From Halalkalicoccus jeotgali B3 (GTDB lineage Archaea > Halobacteriota > Halobacteria > Halobacteriales > Halalkalicoccaceae), in assembly GCF_000196895.1 (NCBI RefSeq), contig NC_014297.1:930001-994000 (forward strand): a stretch of 64,000 bases of DNA, read 5' to 3'. A program made the position numbers and the translations under genes. The notes below the pieces were generated by a model. The model was not told the DNA's origin, searched no databases, and was given only the letters and a program-made list of their open reading frames with translations. Each line of letters begins with the position of its first letter. Position 1 is the first letter of the stretch. Shown here piece after piece: positions 25,186 to 33,956 of the stretch.

Positions 25186-26532
25186 ATGGCCGTCACGCCC
25201 GCGGTCGAACGGGAGTTCGCGTTCGATCACCGACCGGAGACCGACCAGTCCTTCGAGAACGCGCTCGCGAAGGCACGCGCGGGCGAGCGGCTCTCCGTCG
25301 CGGACGCGACCGAACTGCTGACGACCGGATCCGAAAGCGCGGGAATCGACCCCGACCGGAAGGAACTGGTACTGGAGGCGGCCGACACACGGCGCGCGGA
25401 GGTCGTCGGCGAGGAGGTCACGTTCGTCACGAACCTCAACAACAACCTCACCACGGCCTGTAATACGGGCTGTCTGTTCTGTAACTTCAAGGACACCGCG
25501 AGCAACTTCGAGCGCGGTTCGGACGTCGAGCATCCCGGCTTTACGAAAACTCCAGCAGAGTCCCGGGAGATCGTTTCCGAGGCCCTCGAAATGGGGATCT
25601 ACGAGGTCTGTTCGGTCTCCGGGCTCCATCCGGCCTTTGCGCTCGACGCCGAGCACCTCGAAATACTGCAAAGCGCGGACGAGGGCCCCGAACTGAACTT
25701 CAAGCAGCCCGAGCTCTACGCCACCGATCCGCATACTTACGTCAAGCAGATCGAGGCGATGGCGGTCGGGGACGTCCACGTCCACTCGATGACGCCCGAG
25801 GAGGCGTATCACGCCCGCCGGGGCACCGACTGGAGCTACGAGGAGGTCTACGGGCGACTGAAGGAGGCGGGACTCGACTCGGTTCCGGGAACCGCCGCGG
25901 AGATCCTCGTCGACGAGGTCCGCGAGGTGATCTGTCCGGGCAAGATCGGCTCCGACGAGTGGGAACGCGCGATCGAGGCTGCGGCGAACGTGGGACTCGA
26001 TACGACCGCGACGATCATGTATGGCCACGTCGAGAACGAGGCCCACCGGGCGATGCACCTAAAGCGGGTCCGGGACCTCCAGGACCGGACCGGCGTCATC
26101 ACCGAGTTCGTGCCCCTGTCATTCATTCATCAGTCGACGCCGCTGTACGAGCGCGACGTGGTCACGGGCGGGGCGAGCACCCACGAGGACGAACTCATGA
26201 TCGCGGTCTCGCGGCTCTTTCTCGACAACGTCGAGAACATTCAGTCCAGCTGGGTGAAGTACGGCGACGAGCAGGGCCTGAAGATGCTCTCGTGTGGCGC
26301 CAACGACTTCATGGGGACGATCCTCTCCGAGGAGATCACCAAGCGCGCGGGCGGGGAACACGGCGAGTTCCGGGACGTCTCCGATCTCGTCGAGATGATC
26401 GCCTCGGTCGGGCGAGTGCCGGTCGAGCGCTCGACCGACTATCGCGAGAAACGCCGGATCGATCCCGGCGAGGGATCCCACGGGCCGCTGCTGGGCCCGC
26501 GGGCCGACGGGTCGCCCATGGTCGTCGAGTGA
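25186..26532 (+). CDS. cofH: FO synthase subunit 2 (F420 biosynthesis)
   Basis: 448 residues. Radical SAM motif CNTGCLFC within LTTACNTGCLFCNFKD (about residue 92), then YEVCSVSGLHP and the family C-terminus 'WVKYGDEQGLKMLSCGANDFMGTI'. CofH couples tyrosine-derived radical to the pyrimidine precursor, with CofG closing the deazaflavin ring. ATG at 25186 chosen (GTG at 25183 adjacent). cofG lies about 600 bases downstream on the other strand. Confidence 0.94.
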   Translation: MAVTPAVEREFAFDHRPETDQSFENALAKARAGERLSVADATELLTTGSESAGIDPDRKELVLEAADTRRAEVVGEEVTFVTNLNNNLTTACNTGCLFCNFKDTASNFERGSDVEHPGFTKTPAESREIVSEALEMGIYEVCSVSGLHPAFALDAEHLEILQSADEGPELNFKQPELYATDPHTYVKQIEAMAVGDVHVHSMTPEEAYHARRGTDWSYEEVYGRLKEAGLDSVPGTAAEILVDEVREVICPGKIGSDEWERAIEAAANVGLDTTATIMYGHVENEAHRAMHLKRVRDLQDRTGVITEFVPLSFIHQSTPLYERDVVTGGASTHEDELMIAVSRLFLDNVENIQSSWVKYGDEQGLKMLSCGANDFMGTILSEEITKRAGGEHGEFRDVSDLVEMIASVGRVPVERSTDYREKRRIDPGEGSHGPLLGPRADGSPMVVE

Positions 26533-26596
26533 CCGACGCTAGCTAATCACACGCTTCGGAACGCCTATGCCTTCCGCGACGTAGTGTAGGGGGATG

Positions 26597-27160
26597 ATGA
26601 ACACCACTCACGGCGCCATCGGGGTGGCGATGGCGTCCGTGACGGTCCTCGTGTTGCCGGAGTTCGCGGTCGTCGCCGCCGTCGCCGCCCTCCTCGGGAG
26701 TGTCTTCCCCGACCTCGACCTCCTCGTCGGAACCCACCGAAAGACGCTTCACTTCCCGATCGTCGGCTGGGTCCTCGCCCTGCCCGCGACCGTCTGGGCC
26801 GCCCTTGCGCCCTCCCTCGTGAGCGTCGGGGCGGCGTTTTTCGCCCTCGGGGCGACCGTCCACGCCGTGACCGACGCCGTGGGCGCGGGCCACGAACTCC
26901 GCCCGTGGGAACGGACCTCCCAGCAGGCGGTCTACGCCCACGCGCTGGGGCGCTGGATCACCCCCCGGCGGTGGGTCCGCTACGACGGCGCGCCCGAGGA
27001 CCTCGCGCTGATGGGTGTGGTCACGCTGCCTGTGCTTGCCCTCTACGACGGGGTCGTCAGGAACGTCATGCTCGCGGCGCTCGGGGTGTCGGTCATCTAC
27101 ACGGCGATCAGAAAGCGCATGCCCGAGCTCACGCCCGACTGGATAAAGGACTCCGAGTGA
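26597..27160 (+). CDS. YdjM/DUF457-type membrane protein (putative metal-dependent hydrolase)
   Basis: 187 residues with about four or five membrane helices. Begins NTTHGAIG and has the acidic LGSVFPDLDLL motif and conserved His (KTLHFPIVGW, ATVHAVTDAVGAGHE), matching LexA-regulated YdjM/DUF457 inner-membrane hydrolases. Follows cofH by 64 bases. Its 3' end overlaps cofG on the other strand by 32 bases. In-frame ATG also at 26594. Confidence 0.8.
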   Translation: MNTTHGAIGVAMASVTVLVLPEFAVVAAVAALLGSVFPDLDLLVGTHRKTLHFPIVGWVLALPATVWAALAPSLVSVGAAFFALGATVHAVTDAVGAGHELRPWERTSQQAVYAHALGRWITPRRWVRYDGAPEDLALMGVVTLPVLALYDGVVRNVMLAALGVSVIYTAIRKRMPELTPDWIKDSE

Positions 27161-28202
27161 GTACGTCGATCCCCCGACGCACCCGCTCGGAGATCCACTC
27201 CGACTCGACGTAGCGGTCGTAGACCGGCAGGCGCTCCTCGAGGGGGACGCCCGCCCCGTCGGCGATGTCCTCTAGCTCCCTGAGCGCGGGCCAGGCGTAA
27301 TCGGGGTTGACGTGGTCGGTGGTGACCGGCGAGACGCCCCCTAAATCGTCGATCCCGCAGTCGAGCAACTCCCGTACCGGCGCGAGGTTCGGGGGGACCT
27401 GCACCGAGACCTCCTCGGGCAGGGTCGCACGCGCCATCGCGACGGTTCGGCGCATCGTTTCGAGCTCCGGCGAGCCCTCGCGCCACCGTTCGTTGTTCGA
27501 GACGGGCTGGACGATTACCTCCTGGACGTGCCCGTAGCGCTCGTGAAGCTCGCGGATCGCGAGCAGACTTTCGGCCCGATCACGCCACCCCTCGCCGATC
27601 CCGACGAGGATTCCGGTGGTGAAGGGGACCCCGAGTTCGCCCGCGGTGCGGATGGTCGCGAGCCGTTGACCCGGCGACTTCGCCCGGGGACCGCCGTGGG
27701 CCTGCACGTCGGCGGTCGTCTCCAACATGACGCCCATGCTCGCGTTCACCTCGCTGACCGCGGCCATCTGTTCTTCGGTCTGATCGCCGGGATTCGAGTG
27801 GGGCAGGATGCCGACGTCGAGTGCGAGGTCGCACATCTCGCGCAGGTAGGCGTGGATCGAATCGTGGCCCCACTCGGCGAGCTGGTCGTGAACCGCGGTG
27901 TAGCGGTCGTCGGGATCGTCGCCGAAGGTAAACAGCGCCTCCGTACAGCCCGCCTCGACGCCCCTCTCGAGAATCTCTCGTACCTCCTCGCGAGAGAGGA
28001 GCGTCGCCCGACCGGGCGGGTCGTAGTACGTACAGTACGTACACGTATAGCGACAGGCCGTCGTCAGGGGAACGAAGACGTTGCGCGCGAAGGTGAGCGT
28101 CGGGGCCGGCGAGACGTCTTCGGGGCCGACGGAGAGCGCCTGATCGATCTCGCGCTCGTCGAATGTGAGATCGACGTCGTGTTCGGCCGCACCCGGGATC
28201 AT
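27129..28202 (-). CDS. cofG: FO synthase subunit 1 (F420 biosynthesis)
   Basis: 357 residues. Radical SAM cluster in CRYTCTYCTYYD (CxxxCxxC, about residue 53-60), 'EALFTFGDDPDDRY' and 'GILVGIGEGWRDRAESL'. Last of a leftward series cetZ-cofC-cofG with gaps of 46 and 37 bases, so probably one transcript. 3' end overlaps the converging membrane-protein gene by 32 bases. Confidence 0.94.
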   Translation of the reverse strand: MIPGAAEHDVDLTFDEREIDQALSVGPEDVSPAPTLTFARNVFVPLTTACRYTCTYCTYYDPPGRATLLSREEVREILERGVEAGCTEALFTFGDDPDDRYTAVHDQLAEWGHDSIHAYLREMCDLALDVGILPHSNPGDQTEEQMAAVSEVNASMGVMLETTADVQAHGGPRAKSPGQRLATIRTAGELGVPFTTGILVGIGEGWRDRAESLLAIRELHERYGHVQEVIVQPVSNNERWREGSPELETMRRTVAMARATLPEEVSVQVPPNLAPVRELLDCGIDDLGGVSPVTTDHVNPDYAWPALRELEDIADGAGVPLEERLPVYDRYVESEWISERVRRGIDVLTRSPLSSRA

Positions 28203-28239
28203 CGTTTCTCACTACTCATCCAGCGACAAAAACCCACGG

Positions 28240-28851
28240 CTACCGGCCGTCCGGCGCTCGATCGACCGCCAGTCGACTCTCCGTTCGAACCAGGGAGAAC
28301 CCCGCCTCCCGGAGCCACTGGACTGCCCGCCCCTCGCCGTGGATCAACACCTCGACGAGGTCGGCGGGTTCGTCGATGTCGGTCGCGAGCCGATGGGAGT
28401 CGACGACCCCCACCGATCCGATCTCCGACGCGCTCGCGCGGTGTTTGAGAAACGAGCCGCCGTGGTAGTCGACCCGGAACTCGGGTTCCCTCGACAGGAG
28501 GGCGTTCGTCCCGCCGCCGCGGCCCGGCGCGAGCACGACGTCGCCGGGGGTCTCGAACAGCCCTTCGATTGTTTCGGCGGTGAGGAGCGGCAGGTCGGCC
28601 ATCACGACCGCAGTTTCGGGTTCGAGGGCCGCATTGACCGCCTCGGTCAGCGGCCGGTCGTCGACGGTCGCGGGAGTGTCAACGTCGAGGGGAGCGGTCG
28701 CGAGCACTTCGGGCTCGCCGCCCGCTTCCCGAACCGACTCCAGTACGTCCCCGAGCATCGCTCGCGAGAATTCGCGTCGCTCCTCGGGATCGAGTGGCCC
28801 CGAGAGTCGAGTTTTCGGATCGACCGTGGCAAACGGGACGACGACGCGCAT
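28240..28851 (-). CDS. cofC: 2-phospho-L-lactate guanylyltransferase (F420 biosynthesis)
   Basis: 203 residues of the MobA-like nucleotidyltransferase fold: MRVVVPFATVDPKTRLS at the start, 'AVVMADLPLLTAETIEGL' metal site and 'GRGGGTNALLS'. Makes the activated lactyl-PP-guanosine (or related) donor for FO. The long in-frame upstream extension is a shadow of cetZ. Between cetZ and cofG on the same strand. Confidence 0.92.
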   Translation of the reverse strand: MRVVVPFATVDPKTRLSGPLDPEERREFSRAMLGDVLESVREAGGEPEVLATAPLDVDTPATVDDRPLTEAVNAALEPETAVVMADLPLLTAETIEGLFETPGDVVLAPGRGGGTNALLSREPEFRVDYHGGSFLKHRASASEIGSVGVVDSHRLATDIDEPADLVEVLIHGEGRAVQWLREAGFSLVRTESRLAVDRAPDGR

Positions 28852-28897
28852 CGCTGGCGAATCGGCCGCGGGAGCTAATAAGGGGGTGGGGTTCGAT

Positions 28898-30079
28898 CTA
28901 GAACAGCGGATCGAGTTCGTCGCCGTCGTCGGTGACCAGCCCTTCGAGGTTCGTATCGCGCTCCGAGCGGATGTCCTCGATGTTGTCCTGTGCCTCGACG
29001 GCGACCCGCTGGAGGTCGCGGATCCGGGGCACGTCGTTGATGCCCGACAGGAGGAGGACAGCCGAAACCTCCGATGCGCCAGACACGGGGTAGTCACCGC
29101 CCCGAACCTCCATGCTACCGGTCTGCTGTTCGATCCACTTCCGGCCGCGTTCGATCCCCTTGCGGTTGAGATACCGGGGCGGACCGGCCATCACGAGCAG
29201 GGCGCGTTCGGTCCCCTCGATCTCGCAGGGAAGCGTCAATCGGCCGAGTGCAGCCTTGCGGACCAGACTCGTGATCCGATTTGTCGTGTGAGCGGTATCG
29301 ATCTCGGGTTCGTTCCCGCCGGTAAAGCGCGAGAGTAACCCGCCGCCACTCGACTCCTCCCGGCTGAGGGCCTCCGATGCGTAGCCCACCGTCGAGACCC
29401 CGCCCCCCGAAAGGGTGTTGATGATCTCCGAGGAGTCGACGACGCTCTCTGCGATCTCGTCGCCGGCGCCGACCTCGCCGGCGCCAAAGAGGATGCCAAA
29501 GCGGGTAACGATCTCCTCGTTGATCTCACGATAGCCGCCCTCGACGGATTCGCCGGTCTTGCGCCACGAGTCGTTGTCGAAGACCATCAGATTGTCCACC
29601 TCGCGGACGAACGTCTGGAACGACCGGGCGGCGTTGAGCGTGTAGATCCCGCCCTCGTCGCTGCCCGGCAGGACGCCGAGCCCGTAGACCGGTTCGGTGT
29701 AGATGCGTTTGAGGTGGCGTGCGAGGACGGGCGCGCCGCCGCTTCCGGTCCCACCGCCCATGCCCGCCACGACGAGGAAGGCGTCGATCTCGTGGGTGGG
29801 GATCCCGTCGATCGCGCCCTGGATCTCGCCGATGTCCTCCTCGGTGACCTCCGCACCGAGTTCGTTGTCAGCGCCGACGCCGTGGCCCTTTACTCGTGCT
29901 TGGCCGATCAGTACGCGGCTCTCTTCGGGGACGTGTGTGAGTCCGAGCAGGTCCGCCTTGGCGGTGTTGACCGCGATCGCCGCACGGACGATCGCACTCC
30001 CGGTGCGGTCGTCGTACGCCAGGAACCGATCGACGATCTTTCCGCCGGCTTGCCCGAACCCGATCATCGCGAGTTTCAT
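28898..30079 (-). CDS. cetZ: CetZ-type tubulin/FtsZ family protein
   Basis: 393 residues. Starts MKLAMIGFGQAGGKIVDRF, with the tubulin signature MGGGTGSGGAP at about residue 107 for GTP binding, and lacks the FtsZ N-terminal extension. The C-terminal acidic tail ends DELDPLF. CetZ proteins govern haloarchaeal cell shape and motility rather than ring division. Upstream 130 bases are AT-rich with a CATTTAG element about 27 bases before the ATG. Downstream are cofC and cofG. Confidence 0.94.
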   Translation of the reverse strand: MKLAMIGFGQAGGKIVDRFLAYDDRTGSAIVRAAIAVNTAKADLLGLTHVPEESRVLIGQARVKGHGVGADNELGAEVTEEDIGEIQGAIDGIPTHEIDAFLVVAGMGGGTGSGGAPVLARHLKRIYTEPVYGLGVLPGSDEGGIYTLNAARSFQTFVREVDNLMVFDNDSWRKTGESVEGGYREINEEIVTRFGILFGAGEVGAGDEIAESVVDSSEIINTLSGGGVSTVGYASEALSREESSGGGLLSRFTGGNEPEIDTAHTTNRITSLVRKAALGRLTLPCEIEGTERALLVMAGPPRYLNRKGIERGRKWIEQQTGSMEVRGGDYPVSGASEVSAVLLLSGINDVPRIRDLQRVAVEAQDNIEDIRSERDTNLEGLVTDDGDELDPLF

Positions 30080-30207
30080 ATTTCAGACAATTCTCCGTTG
30101 GACTAAATGGTCGCATCGAGTACATATGTCTTATGATAAAAATAGGATTAAATTAATACTAGATCGATAGTACACGACGGCGAACCGCTCGACCGGGTCG
30201 AAACGGC

Positions 30208-31077
30208 CTATCGACCGTTCAGGTACTCCTCGAGAGTCAGCAAGTCGGCCTCGTTCACGCCGAACGCTCCGAGGTCGTTCTCGCGGGTGGTGTTGTCGAA
30301 CTCGAGCGACCGGACCTGATCGGTTCCAAAGGGGATGAAGGGCAGCGGGTCGATCGCTGCGGATCCGATCTTGGCGAACGCCATCGGGATCGGGACGACC
30401 GTCACCCCGCCGCCCCGGGAGAGTTTCGCCACCTCCGCCATCGTCAGCACCTCGGGGCCGCCGATCTCGTAGGTCTCGCCGACGTGGCGCTCGTCTTCGA
30501 CGGCGTCGGCAAGCAGCGATGCGATATCCTCGACCCAGATCGGCTGGAATCGCGTCCGGCCCCCGCCGGGCAGCGGCGCGATCACGGGCGGGGTGAGTTT
30601 CCGCGTGAACTCGACGAACTCCCCGCCGTCGCCGAACACTACCGAGGGCCGGAAGATCGTCCAGTCGAGCTCCGACGCCTCGACGACGCGCTCGGCCTTG
30701 CCCTTCGCGCGGATGTACGCCGTCGGCCCGTCGGGATCGGCACCGAGTGCGCTCATCTGTACCAGCCGCGAGACGCCCGCCGCCTCGGCGGCGTCGACGA
30801 CGTTTCGCGTCCCGTCGAGGTGGACCGATTCGTGGGTCTTCTCGCCTTTCGGTTCGAACAGCGGCGAGAGCGCGACGAGGTTCACTACCACGTCCTGGCC
30901 CGCGAAATCGAGCGTTCCGCGGTCGGTGACGTCTCCCCGTTCGACGGCGACATCCGCCGGGAGGGAACTCGCGTCCGGCGAGCGCGCGAGTGCAGTCACG
31001 TCGTGGCCCCGCTGTGCGAGCTTGGCACAGAGATGTCGTCCGATGAATCCCGTCCCGCCGGTTACGAGAACCTTCAT
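30208..31077 (-). CDS. Atypical SDR / NDUFA9-like NAD(P)-binding protein
   Basis: 289 residues. Rossmann motif [12 protein letters not shown] at the N-terminus, then a degenerate active-site region '[34 protein letters not shown]' with Tyr-x3-Lys partly preserved (YIRAKGKAE). Closest by pattern to complex I NDUFA9-like or NmrA/quinone-reductase-like proteins. Ends with a C-terminal [21 protein letters not shown] helix. The 130-base gap to cetZ is AT-rich and holds no gene. Confidence 0.85.
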   Translation of the reverse strand: MKVLVTGGTGFIGRHLCAKLAQRGHDVTALARSPDASSLPADVAVERGDVTDRGTLDFAGQDVVVNLVALSPLFEPKGEKTHESVHLDGTRNVVDAAEAAGVSRLVQMSALGADPDGPTAYIRAKGKAERVVEASELDWTIFRPSVVFGDGGEFVEFTRKLTPPVIAPLPGGGRTRFQPIWVEDIASLLADAVEDERHVGETYEIGGPEVLTMAEVAKLSRGGGVTVVPIPMAFAKIGSAAIDPLPFIPFGTDQVRSLEFDNTTRENDLGAFGVNEADLLTLEEYLNGR

Positions 31078-31168
31078 ATTTCGTATCTGTGTCCGCGCCG
31101 TCGTAAACCTACCCCCGTCCGGTCGGCGACTCCGACAGACTATACTGCGCCTCGGTGAAACGGTCGGT

Positions 31169-31747
31169 ATGCTCCTCACGCTCGAAGGCCTCGACGGCAG
31201 CGGCAAGAGCACCGTCCACGAGGCCCTCCAGGACACATACCCCGACGCCGTCTTCACCCGCGAACCGACCGACTCGTGGTACGGCGAGGCGGTCGCGCGC
31301 TCGATCTCCGACGCCGAAGCCGACCCGCTTGCCGAACTGTTCCTCTACACCGCCGACCATGCCGATCACCTCTCGCGGGTCGTCCGGCCGGCCCTCGACG
31401 CGGGGAAACTGGTGATCTCCGATCGGTACTCCGATTCGCGCTACGCGTATCAGGGCGCGGCGTTGGCCGGCGCCATCGATCGCCCGATGGAGTACGTCCG
31501 GGGGGTTCACTCGCCGTTTACCCGTTCGCCCGATCTGACGATCTACCTCGACGTCGATCCCGAGACGGGCGCGAGACGCAGCGGTGCGAGCAACAAATTC
31601 GAACAGTCCGAGTACTTGGGGCGCGTCCGGGCGAACTACGAGCGACTCATCGACGCCGAGCCCGGGCGGTTCGTCCGGATCGACGCCACCCGCTCGCCCG
31701 AAACGGTCCTCGATCGGGTCGAGGGGGTCCTCTCGGAGGTGCTCTAG
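31169..31747 (+). CDS. tmk: Thymidylate kinase
   Basis: 192 residues. P-loop [10 protein letters not shown] (about 6-15), [11 protein letters not shown], '[18 protein letters not shown]' (DRY motif) and a lid with '[22 protein letters not shown]'. Phosphorylates dTMP. Stop overlaps the converging membrane protein stop in a CTAG tetramer. Confidence 0.93.
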   Translation: MLLTLEGLDGSGKSTVHEALQDTYPDAVFTREPTDSWYGEAVARSISDAEADPLAELFLYTADHADHLSRVVRPALDAGKLVISDRYSDSRYAYQGAALAGAIDRPMEYVRGVHSPFTRSPDLTIYLDVDPETGARRSGASNKFEQSEYLGRVRANYERLIDAEPGRFVRIDATRSPETVLDRVEGVLSEVL

Positions 31748-32055
31748 GTCCGCCGAGCGAGATCGACCTCCTCGGGCGAGGGCATCCAGAACAGGTCGAT
31801 CGCAAAGCCCAACAGAAGCGGCATGAGGATCGTCACCAGGAACACCGTCCCGCGGTCGATCGCCCCGAAGATCGGTAACTGACCGAAAAACAGGAGCGAC
31901 ATCCCCAGGACGAGGGGAACGAGAAACAGCGAGAACACCACCATCCCCCCGCGGGTGTCGAGGCGCAGCCGGAAGAAGCGAATGAGGACCGACGCCACCA
32001 CGGTGTGGACCCCGACGATGACCGCGAGCCCGACGACCGCTCCGAGGCTGACCAT
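31744..32055 (-). CDS. Small three-helix membrane protein
   Basis: 103 residues with three hydrophobic segments (about 5-27, 38-58, 66-90) and a charged tail ending [11 protein letters not shown]. No motif identifies a function. Starts 72 bases upstream of, and divergent from, the E1-alpha gene. Confidence 0.7.
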   Translation of the reverse strand: MVSLGAVVGLAVIVGVHTVVASVLIRFFRLRLDTRGGMVVFSLFLVPLVLGMSLLFFGQLPIFGAIDRGTVFLVTILMPLLLGFAIDLFWMPSPEEVDLARRT

Positions 32056-32126
32056 GGCCGTCGTAGGGGGGCCACGCCCTTTTCGGTATCGGAATCGCTT
32101 TGCGTTCGCCGCGAGTCGATCCGGCC

Positions 32127-33176
32127 ATGTATCGCGTTATCGACGACCATCCCCTCGCCGCGACCGACATCGACGAGGAGCGCGCGCGGGCACTCTACCG
32201 GGACATGGTTCGCGCGAGGCGCTTCGACGAGCGCGCGATAGCGCTCCAGCGCCGCGGTTGGATGAGCGGTTATCCGCCCTTCGCGGGCCAGGAGGCCTCG
32301 CAGGTCGGCGCGGCCCACGCCATGGCCGAACGCGACTGGCTGGTGCCGACCTACCGACAGAACGCCACCCAAATCGCCCGCGGCGTCCCGATGAGCGACC
32401 TGTTTCGCTTTCGGCGGGGCCATCCCGAGTTCGCATCCGATCACGACCTCCCGACGCTTCCCCAGACGGTTCCGATCGCCTCCCAGCTCCCCCACGCGGT
32501 CGGTCTGGGGATGGCGATCGACTATCGGGACGACGAGGGGGCGGTGCTGTGTTGTTTCGGGGACGGCGCGACCAGCGAGGGGGACTTCCACGAGGCGCTG
32601 AACTTCGCGGGCGTGTTCTCGACACCGACGGTCTTCTTCTGTGAGAACAACGGGTGGGCGATCTCCCTTCCCCAAGAACGCCAGACCGCAAGCGACTCCA
32701 TCGCGATCAAGGCCGACGCCTATGGCATCACCGGCACGCGAGTCGACGGCAACGACCCGCTCGCGGTCTACGCCGTCGTTCGTGAAGCCCTCTCGAAGGC
32801 CCGGGAGGGCGAACCGGTGCTCATCGAGAGTCTGACATACCGCCGGGGCGCCCACACCACCAGCGACGACCCCTCGCGCTATCGCAGTGAGGACGCGGCG
32901 GACCTCCCCGAGTGGCGCACGGCCGATCCCCTCGAACGCTACGAGACGTACCTCCGCGAAGAAGGACTCCTCGACGGGGCGTTCGTCGAGGGGGTCGAGG
33001 CGGACGCCGACGAGGAGCTCCGGGGGGCGGTCGAACGGGCCGAGTCGGGGTCCGAAGCTCGCCCGGAAGCGGTGTTCGATACCGTCTTCAAGGAGGTCCC
33101 GCCCCGACTGGCGAGACAGCGCGACTGGCTGCTCGAACACGCTCGAAAACACGATTCAGGACGTCCGGACCGATAG
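32127..33176 (+). CDS. Thiamine pyrophosphate-dependent E1 alpha subunit (2-oxoacid/acetoin dehydrogenase type), orphan
   Basis: 349 residues. ThDP motif GDGATSEGDFHEALNFAG to ENNGW (about 143-172), and the phospho-loop RRGAHTTSDDPSRY near residue 242. Resembles PdhA/BkdA/AcoA alpha subunits, which need a beta subunit, E2 and E3. None is adjacent, so the partner must be elsewhere or the gene is an isolated copy. Starts with a MYRVIDDHPL leader. Confidence 0.9.
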   Translation: MYRVIDDHPLAATDIDEERARALYRDMVRARRFDERAIALQRRGWMSGYPPFAGQEASQVGAAHAMAERDWLVPTYRQNATQIARGVPMSDLFRFRRGHPEFASDHDLPTLPQTVPIASQLPHAVGLGMAIDYRDDEGAVLCCFGDGATSEGDFHEALNFAGVFSTPTVFFCENNGWAISLPQERQTASDSIAIKADAYGITGTRVDGNDPLAVYAVVREALSKAREGEPVLIESLTYRRGAHTTSDDPSRYRSEDAADLPEWRTADPLERYETYLREEGLLDGAFVEGVEADADEELRGAVERAESGSEARPEAVFDTVFKEVPPRLARQRDWLLEHARKHDSGRPDR

Positions 33177-33187
33177 CGAAGGACGGC

Positions 33188-33418
33188 TCAATCGAGCGAG
33201 ATATAGGTCTTGGTCTCGGCGACGCCGTCGAGGCCCTGCAGCTCCGTGGAGGCCGTGTGTAACACGTCGTAGACCTCCTCGGTATCGACCTCGGCGATGA
33301 CGTCGTAGTCCCCCGCGACGATGTGTGCCTCCACGATCGCCGCGACCTCACGGGCGGCGTCGACCGTCGCCTCGGCCTTCCCGGCGTCCGTCTTCACCAT
33401 CACGAATGCGTGAACCAT
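33188..33418 (-). CDS. Stand-alone Lrp/AsnC ligand-binding (RAM) domain protein
   Basis: 76 residues, only the alpha-beta ligand-sensing fold of Lrp regulators (VHAFVMVKTDAGKAEATVDAAREVAAIVEAHIVAGDYD), no DNA-binding helix. Such proteins oligomerise and bind amino acids or other small ligands. A paralogue at 38347-38577 follows trkA. A DNA-binding partner is not adjacent. Confidence 0.87.
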   Translation of the reverse strand: MVHAFVMVKTDAGKAEATVDAAREVAAIVEAHIVAGDYDVIAEVDTEEVYDVLHTASTELQGLDGVAETKTYISLD

Positions 33419-33492
33419 CTAGCATGACATTCGATGGCACGAATCAAAAGCCTTTGCACGCCGGTACGTTCGGAGCTCGCTGTCGAGCCCGC

Positions 33493-33897
33493 TTACTCCT
33501 CCCGGCAGGCCCGATAGAGGTACGAAAGCGCCCCGCCCAGCATGGCGCCGTTCTTGATGAAGTGGTTCAGTTCGTTCTGTCGCTGCTCGTCGGGAGCGTT
33601 CCAGAAGTCGTGCATCGTCGGGGTCACGCCCGCGAGGAACGTGGCGGCGGCGCCGGCCGCGAGTCGCGGAAATCGCCAGAGTGCGATTCCGATCCCCCCG
33701 AACGCGAGCATCCCGCTCGTGAACGGAACGAGGTAGTTCGCGTACTCGATGTCTTTCGATTCGGCGTAGGCGATCTGTCCTTCCATCCCCCGGAAGGCGT
33801 TGATCGCCGCGGCGAGCAACATCCCGCCGAACAGCAGTCGGCCGAGCAGTGCCGGTGGGTTGCGCTTCCTCGCCGCGGAGTCCTGTCTCTGGCTCAT
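33493..33897 (-). CDS. DoxX-family membrane protein
   Basis: 134 residues with about four membrane helices. Opening 'LLGRLLFGGMLLAAAINAFRGMEGQ' and terminal 'NHFIKNGAMLGGALSYLYR' are DoxX marks. In Bacillus a DoxX gene pairs with an extradiol dioxygenase (catDE) in quinone stress. Here a dioxygenase-family gene lies divergently 59 bases away, sharing one TATA sequence and a palindromic operator, which suggests the same pairing. Confidence 0.82.
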   Translation of the reverse strand: MSQRQDSAARKRNPPALLGRLLFGGMLLAAAINAFRGMEGQIAYAESKDIEYANYLVPFTSGMLAFGGIGIALWRFPRLAAGAAATFLAGVTPTMHDFWNAPDEQRQNELNHFIKNGAMLGGALSYLYRACREE

Positions 33898-33919
33898 ACG
33901 AGTCTCTATGGCCGGTAGG

Positions 33920-33928
33920 TATTTATAG
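33920..33928. promoter_or_regulatory. Shared bidirectional TATA box between doxX and the dioxygenase gene
   Basis: TATTTATAG reads CTATAAATA on the other strand. It is placed about 25 bases from both start codons (33897 leftward, 33957 rightward), so one element may serve both genes. Confidence 0.5.
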
Positions 33929-33930
33929 AT

Positions 33931-33944
33931 TTACCACTTGGTAA
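33931..33944. promoter_or_regulatory. Palindromic operator TTACCA-CT-TGGTAA
   Basis: Perfect 6-2-6 inverted repeat, 2 bases from the shared TATA box and 13 bases before the dioxygenase ATG. The core TACCAnnTGGTA recurs at 35591-35602 beside the TetR/FAH divergent promoter, so both are likely bound by the TetR protein of 34906-35541. Confidence 0.62.
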
Positions 33945-33956
33945 GACCGTGCCATC

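Noticed and set aside
31833-33152. 439-codon antisense frame opposite the E1-alpha gene
   Set aside because: Mirror frame, no motif, and overlaps a recognised gene over most of its length.
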